A stretch of 64,000 bases of DNA, taken from Bacteroidota bacterium (lineage in GTDB: Bacteria > Bacteroidota > Bacteroidia > B-17B0 > Aurantibacillaceae). A program made the position numbers and the translations under genes. A model generated the notes under the pieces. It was not told the origin of the DNA and searched no databases. It worked only from the letters and a program-made list of their open reading frames with translations. Where the stretch lies: positions 62,001 through 126,000 of the forward strand of contig CANFTW010000008.1 in NCBI GenBank assembly GCA_947450025.1. The letters run 5' to 3'. Below are positions 59,959-64,000 of the stretch, piece after piece (position 1 is the first letter of the stretch; each line of letters begins with the position of its first letter).

Positions 59959-62748
59959 ATGAACGATCTAGTGATTTATTTGATACCGTTATTAGGTGTC
60001 TTTGGTTTAGTGGTAATGGCAATAAAATCTGCTTGGGTAAGTAAGCAGGATGCCGGTGATAAGAACATGCAAGAGTTGGCTGGTTATATAGCTGATGGAG
60101 CAATGGCTTTCTTAAAAGCAGAATGGAAAGTGTTAAGTATTTTTGTTGTATTTGCAGCAGCATTATTAGCTTACTCAGGAACAATACATGAAGTTAATGG
60201 TAAAGAAATTCACTCAAGTTGGGTAATTGCAATTGCTTTTATTATAGGTGCTGTGTTTTCTGCAACAGCAGGATACATTGGTATGAAAGTGGCTACAAAA
60301 GCTAACGTTCGTACTACTCAAGCAGCTCGTACAAGTTTAAAACAAGCATTAAAAGTATCTTTTACTGGCGGTACGGTTATGGGCTTAGGTGTTGCTGGTT
60401 TAGCAATTTTAGGTTTAGGTGGTTTATTTATTGCTTTCTTAGGCATGTTTAAAGGCTTAGGACCTAACCAAATTAGCACAGCTATCGAAGTATTAACAGG
60501 ATTTTCATTAGGTGCTGAATCTATCGCATTATTTGCTCGTGTTGGAGGTGGTATTTATACCAAAGCTGCTGACGTAGGCGCTGATTTAGTTGGTAAAGTG
60601 GAAGCTGGAATTCCTGAAGATGATGTTCGTAATCCTGCAACGATTGCTGATAACGTAGGTGATAACGTAGGTGATGTTGCTGGTATGGGTGCCGATTTAT
60701 TTGGTTCTTACGTAGCAACTATTTTAGCAACCATGGTATTAGGGCAGGAAGTTATTGTAACAGATGCTTTTGGAGGAATGTCTCCTATTTTATTACCAAT
60801 GGTTATTTGTGGTTTAGGTATTTTATTCTCAATCGTAGGTACTTGGTTTGTTACTATTAAAGATGATAAATCAAATGTACAAAATGCATTAAACTATGGT
60901 AACTGGGCGTCAATGGCTTTAACAGTCGTTGCTTCTTATTTTATCGTGATGTGGATGTTACCTGATGGTGATATCGTTTTACGTGATGCTACATTTACTA
61001 AAATGGGTGTGTTCTTAGCTATATTAGTTGGAACAGTGGTTGGTGCAATTATGAGTATTGTAACGGAGTATTACACAGCAATGGGTAAAGCGCCAGTATT
61101 ATCTATTATTCAACAATCTTCTACAGGTCACGCCACCAACATTATTGGTGGTTTATCAGTTGGTATGAAATCAACGGTTATTCCTATCTTAACATTAGCT
61201 GGTGGTATTATGGGTTCATATTATTTTGCAGGTTTATATGGTGTGGCTATTGCAGCAGCCGGTATGATGGCAACAACAGCAATGCAATTAGCAATTGATG
61301 CATTTGGTCCGATTGCTGATAACGCGGGTGGTATTGCAGAAATGAGTCAATTACCTCCAGATGTGCGTGAACGTACAGATAATTTAGATGCCGTTGGTAA
61401 CACAACAGCAGCTACTGGAAAAGGATTTGCAATTGCTTCTGCAGCCTTAACATCATTAGCCTTATTTGCTGCTTTCGTAGGTATTGCTGGTATTGATGCG
61501 ATTGATATTTACAAAGCACCAGTTTTAGCTGGTTTATTTGTAGGTGGAATGATTCCATTTATTTTCTCAGCATTATGTATTCAAGCGGTTGGTAAAGCTG
61601 CAATGGATATGGTACAAGAAGTTCGTCGTCAGTTCCGCGAAATTCCAGGAATTATGGAATACAAAGCAAAACCTGAATACGAAAAATGTGTGGCTATTTC
61701 TACAAAAGCATCTATCCGCGAAATGATGATGCCAGGAGCAATTGCTTTAATTACTCCAGTTATTGTTGGTTTCATTTTCGGGCCAGAAGTATTAGGTGGT
61801 TTATTAGCAGGTGTTACTGTATCGGGCGTGTTAATGGGTATTTTCCAATCTAACGCTGGTGGCGCTTGGGATAATGCTAAAAAATCTTTTGAGAAAGGTG
61901 TGTTAATTAATGGTGAGATGTTTTATAAAAAATCTGAACCACACAAAGCATCAGTTACTGGTGATACAGTTGGGGATCCATTTAAAGATACATCAGGTCC
62001 TTCAATGAACATCTTAATTAAATTAATGTCTATCGTTTCTTTGGTTATTGCTCCATACATTGTTGGTATTGGTGATTCTGGATCTAAAGCTTGTTGCTCA
62101 ACTTCTTCCGAAGAAATTATTAAATGTAACATCAATGGACAAGAGTATACTTGTACTAGTCAGTCTCAATGCGATAGCATTATGAATGCTGGTAAAAAAG
62201 ATATTGCAGAGTTAAAAGGATTATATAAAGTCGATGGCGCTCACAGTTCTGTAGGGTTTAGTATTGTTCATTTAGTTTCGTCTACTAAAGGAACAATTAA
62301 TATTGATAGTGGATATGTGAATTTTGAAAATGCCACAGGTCCTAAAATCTTTATTCAGTTAGATATGACCAGTTTAAATACTCAAAACAGTATGCGTGAT
62401 GGCCATTTAAAAGATAAAGAAAATTTCTTTAATGTTGCTAAATTTAAAACAGCAACTTTTGAAGCAACTGAAGTTGTTAAAAATCCTGAAATGGGCGAAT
62501 TTTCATACATTGCAAAAGGGAAATTAACAATTAAAGGAGTTGCTAAAGATGTTGAATTAATGTTTAATTATTTTGGAACCAAAGAACAAGAAGAATTTGA
62601 GGCGGATGGCAAACAGATTAATTTAACCATTAGTGGCTTTGAAGGCGAACTAAAAATTAATCGTAAGGATTTTTCAATTGATGGCGGAGGTGCTTCTGAA
62701 AATGTAAAAATCGATATTACATTGGAAGCTTTTCAGAATAAAAAATAA
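59959..62748 (+). CDS. hppA: Membrane-bound ion-translocating pyrophosphatase (K+-dependent type motif) fused to a C-terminal YceI-like domain
   Basis: 929 aa; [66 protein letters not shown]; then linker [34 protein letters not shown] and YceI-like [30 protein letters not shown]...[26 protein letters not shown]...[14 protein letters not shown]. Confidence 0.95.
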   Translation: MNDLVIYLIPLLGVFGLVVMAIKSAWVSKQDAGDKNMQELAGYIADGAMAFLKAEWKVLSIFVVFAAALLAYSGTIHEVNGKEIHSSWVIAIAFIIGAVFSATAGYIGMKVATKANVRTTQAARTSLKQALKVSFTGGTVMGLGVAGLAILGLGGLFIAFLGMFKGLGPNQISTAIEVLTGFSLGAESIALFARVGGGIYTKAADVGADLVGKVEAGIPEDDVRNPATIADNVGDNVGDVAGMGADLFGSYVATILATMVLGQEVIVTDAFGGMSPILLPMVICGLGILFSIVGTWFVTIKDDKSNVQNALNYGNWASMALTVVASYFIVMWMLPDGDIVLRDATFTKMGVFLAILVGTVVGAIMSIVTEYYTAMGKAPVLSIIQQSSTGHATNIIGGLSVGMKSTVIPILTLAGGIMGSYYFAGLYGVAIAAAGMMATTAMQLAIDAFGPIADNAGGIAEMSQLPPDVRERTDNLDAVGNTTAATGKGFAIASAALTSLALFAAFVGIAGIDAIDIYKAPVLAGLFVGGMIPFIFSALCIQAVGKAAMDMVQEVRRQFREIPGIMEYKAKPEYEKCVAISTKASIREMMMPGAIALITPVIVGFIFGPEVLGGLLAGVTVSGVLMGIFQSNAGGAWDNAKKSFEKGVLINGEMFYKKSEPHKASVTGDTVGDPFKDTSGPSMNILIKLMSIVSLVIAPYIVGIGDSGSKACCSTSSEEIIKCNINGQEYTCTSQSQCDSIMNAGKKDIAELKGLYKVDGAHSSVGFSIVHLVSSTKGTINIDSGYVNFENATGPKIFIQLDMTSLNTQNSMRDGHLKDKENFFNVAKFKTATFEATEVVKNPEMGEFSYIAKGKLTIKGVAKDVELMFNYFGTKEQEEFEADGKQINLTISGFEGELKINRKDFSIDGGGASENVKIDITLEAFQNKK

Positions 62749-62763
62749 TAGAGACTTTCATCA

Positions 62764-62805
62764 TAAAAAAAGCCTGTTTACTAATTTGTAAACGGGCTTT
62801 TTTTA
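62764..62805. terminator. Rho-independent terminator after hppA-yceI fusion (convergent region)
   Basis: AAAAAAAGCCTGTTTAC-TAATTT-GTAAACGGGCTTTTTTT. Confidence 0.88.
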
Positions 62806-62823
62806 TTATAGATGTATTATTAA

Positions 62824-63330
62824 TTAATGTTCATTTGATTTGATGATAGAATCATGTTTCATTAAAGATTTATATTCTTCAGAAACAGTGTAATCATCGC
62901 CATCCCCTAAAAAACGCGAGATTGGATTGTGAGGAATTAGGCCTATAATTAATATGAAAAACGTTAGAAAGGTTATAAAAAATTGCTTCGAAATTTTAAA
63001 ATCTTGTTTTTGAAAGATGAATATGATTGGTAATAAAAATGCCAGAGTATAACCAATAATAGCAATTATTTGGCTTCCTGGCCAATGCATAAATTTGAAT
63101 AATGTACTGATTATCCAAAAAGAGACAGAACCTATTAATAAATAATTTAGCGTATCAGTCATTCCAGATTCCTTGTTATCCTTTAACGCAAATAGAAAAA
63201 GTGAACTAAGCATAATGGCGGATGATAAAATAATCGCAATATTTGCGCCTGCTAAATGATTTGCTTTTAATAATAAACCTGATACTAAAAAAGCAAAAGC
63301 TAAAATGTTTACAATTGACTTTGTTTTCAT
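62824..63330 (-). CDS. Hypothetical membrane protein with GldL-like TM hairpins
   Basis: 168 aa; ISTLFKFMHWPGSQIIAIIGYTLAFLL resembles GldL ALFKIMHWPGASAALIGGLGTEALLF; N-terminal LLLKANHLAGANIAIILSSAI is a second related hairpin. Confidence 0.6.
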   Translation of the reverse strand: MKTKSIVNILAFAFLVSGLLLKANHLAGANIAIILSSAIMLSSLFLFALKDNKESGMTDTLNYLLIGSVSFWIISTLFKFMHWPGSQIIAIIGYTLAFLLPIIFIFQKQDFKISKQFFITFLTFFILIIGLIPHNPISRFLGDGDDYTVSEEYKSLMKHDSIIKSNEH

Positions 63331-63548
63331 ATTTTTTATTTTTTATTTTTTTTATTCCTACTCATTTGGCTTTTCGGCACGCCCCGTTTTTATAGTGAGG
63401 CTAGACTTCACTTTATCAATTTAAATTATTAAAAGTTTAATATTTTTAAAAAAAACGTGTAATTTTTTCCAAAAAATGGAATTTATTTAGGTGTGTTACG
63501 TTTTTATATTTGGAAAGGAAATTGCTTGACGAAAAGATTAGTTAGGTA

Positions 63549-64000
63549 TTATTTACATCCATATTTTAGCCATTCATCCTTTGCGGAGCTGTGTCCTAGT
63601 TTTTCGGATTGTTTTAAATCATGACAAGCACCATTTAAGTCGTTCATGTATTTCTTTAATTTACCGCGATAGAAAAATCCTCGGGAACTTTCAGGATTTA
63701 ATTCAATGGCTTTATTTAAATCTGCTAAGGCTAAATCATCTTTCTCAATTTGATAATAAGTAATTCCTCTTTCCAAAAGTACTAATTTGTAGTTTGGTTT
63801 TAAAAGTAAAGATTCACTAAAATCATTAATCGCACTAGTATATGCTTTTAAGTTATAGCGGCTGATCCCACGTTGATAATAACTTTCAGCAGTGGGTTTC
63901 AGGGATATGGCAATATTACAATCCTCAACAACCCCTTCATTATCTTCTAAGGCATATTTTACTAAAGCTCGATGATAAAAGGCAGTTTCAGATTTTGCGT
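63549..64000 (-). CDS. Tetratricopeptide-repeat protein (partial, 5' end beyond window)
   Basis: Frame stays open from 63549 to the window edge (…AKSETAFYHRALVKYALEDNEGVVEDCNIAISLKPTAESYYQRGISRYNLKAYTSAINDFSESLLLKPNYKLVLLERGITYYQIEKDDLALADLNKAIELNPESSRGFFYRGKLK…); ORF-track start at 63776 is internal. Confidence 0.85.
   Translation of the reverse strand, partial: AKSETAFYHRALVKYALEDNEGVVEDCNIAISLKPTAESYYQRGISRYNLKAYTSAINDFSESLLLKPNYKLVLLERGITYYQIEKDDLALADLNKAIELNPESSRGFFYRGKLKKYMNDLNGACHDLKQSEKLGHSSAKDEWLKYGCK

Noticed and set aside
59909-60184. 91-aa minus-strand ORF overlapping the hppA start
   Set aside because: Antisense to the highly conserved hppA N-terminus and its promoter box.
1-64000. 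CRISPR arrays, phage-defence islands, rRNA/tRNA genes
   Set aside because: No spaced direct repeats, Cas proteins, restriction or toxin-antitoxin motifs, and no tRNA or rRNA sequence recognised by eye; a tRNAscan/Rfam run would be needed to exclude small RNAs.

Overview
AT-rich chromosomal window from a Bacteroidota bacterium. The evidence is a complete porP-gldK-gldL-gldM-gldN type IX secretion/gliding locus, several T9SS-sorted secreted proteins, and TAnnTTTG-type promoter boxes. Most of the window is ordinary housekeeping: ParA, RNase HI, IspG, GcvP, UbiD, NAD(P)HX repair, heptose and UDP-xylose sugar pathways, carotenoid genes and a MacA/B-like ABC exporter. I saw no rRNA, tRNA, CRISPR array, prophage or intact transposon. 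The observations most worth a second look are: (1) a membrane pyrophosphatase fused in one ORF, through a Cys-rich linker, to a C-terminal YceI-like domain; (2) an unannotated decayed aspartokinase/diaminopimelate-decarboxylase relic at about 35.26-35.87 kb; (3) a translationally coupled TPR / minimal SprB-repeat type-B T9SS cargo / PorP-SprF module; (4) a GH3-type amido-synthetase overlapping a LysE-type exporter; (5) a TatA plus four consecutive PPIases cluster that includes a cyclophilin-FKBP fusion; (6) a duplicated GldL-like 'FKxMHWPG' membrane protein. All calls come from reading the sequence and ORF translations; no database search was run.
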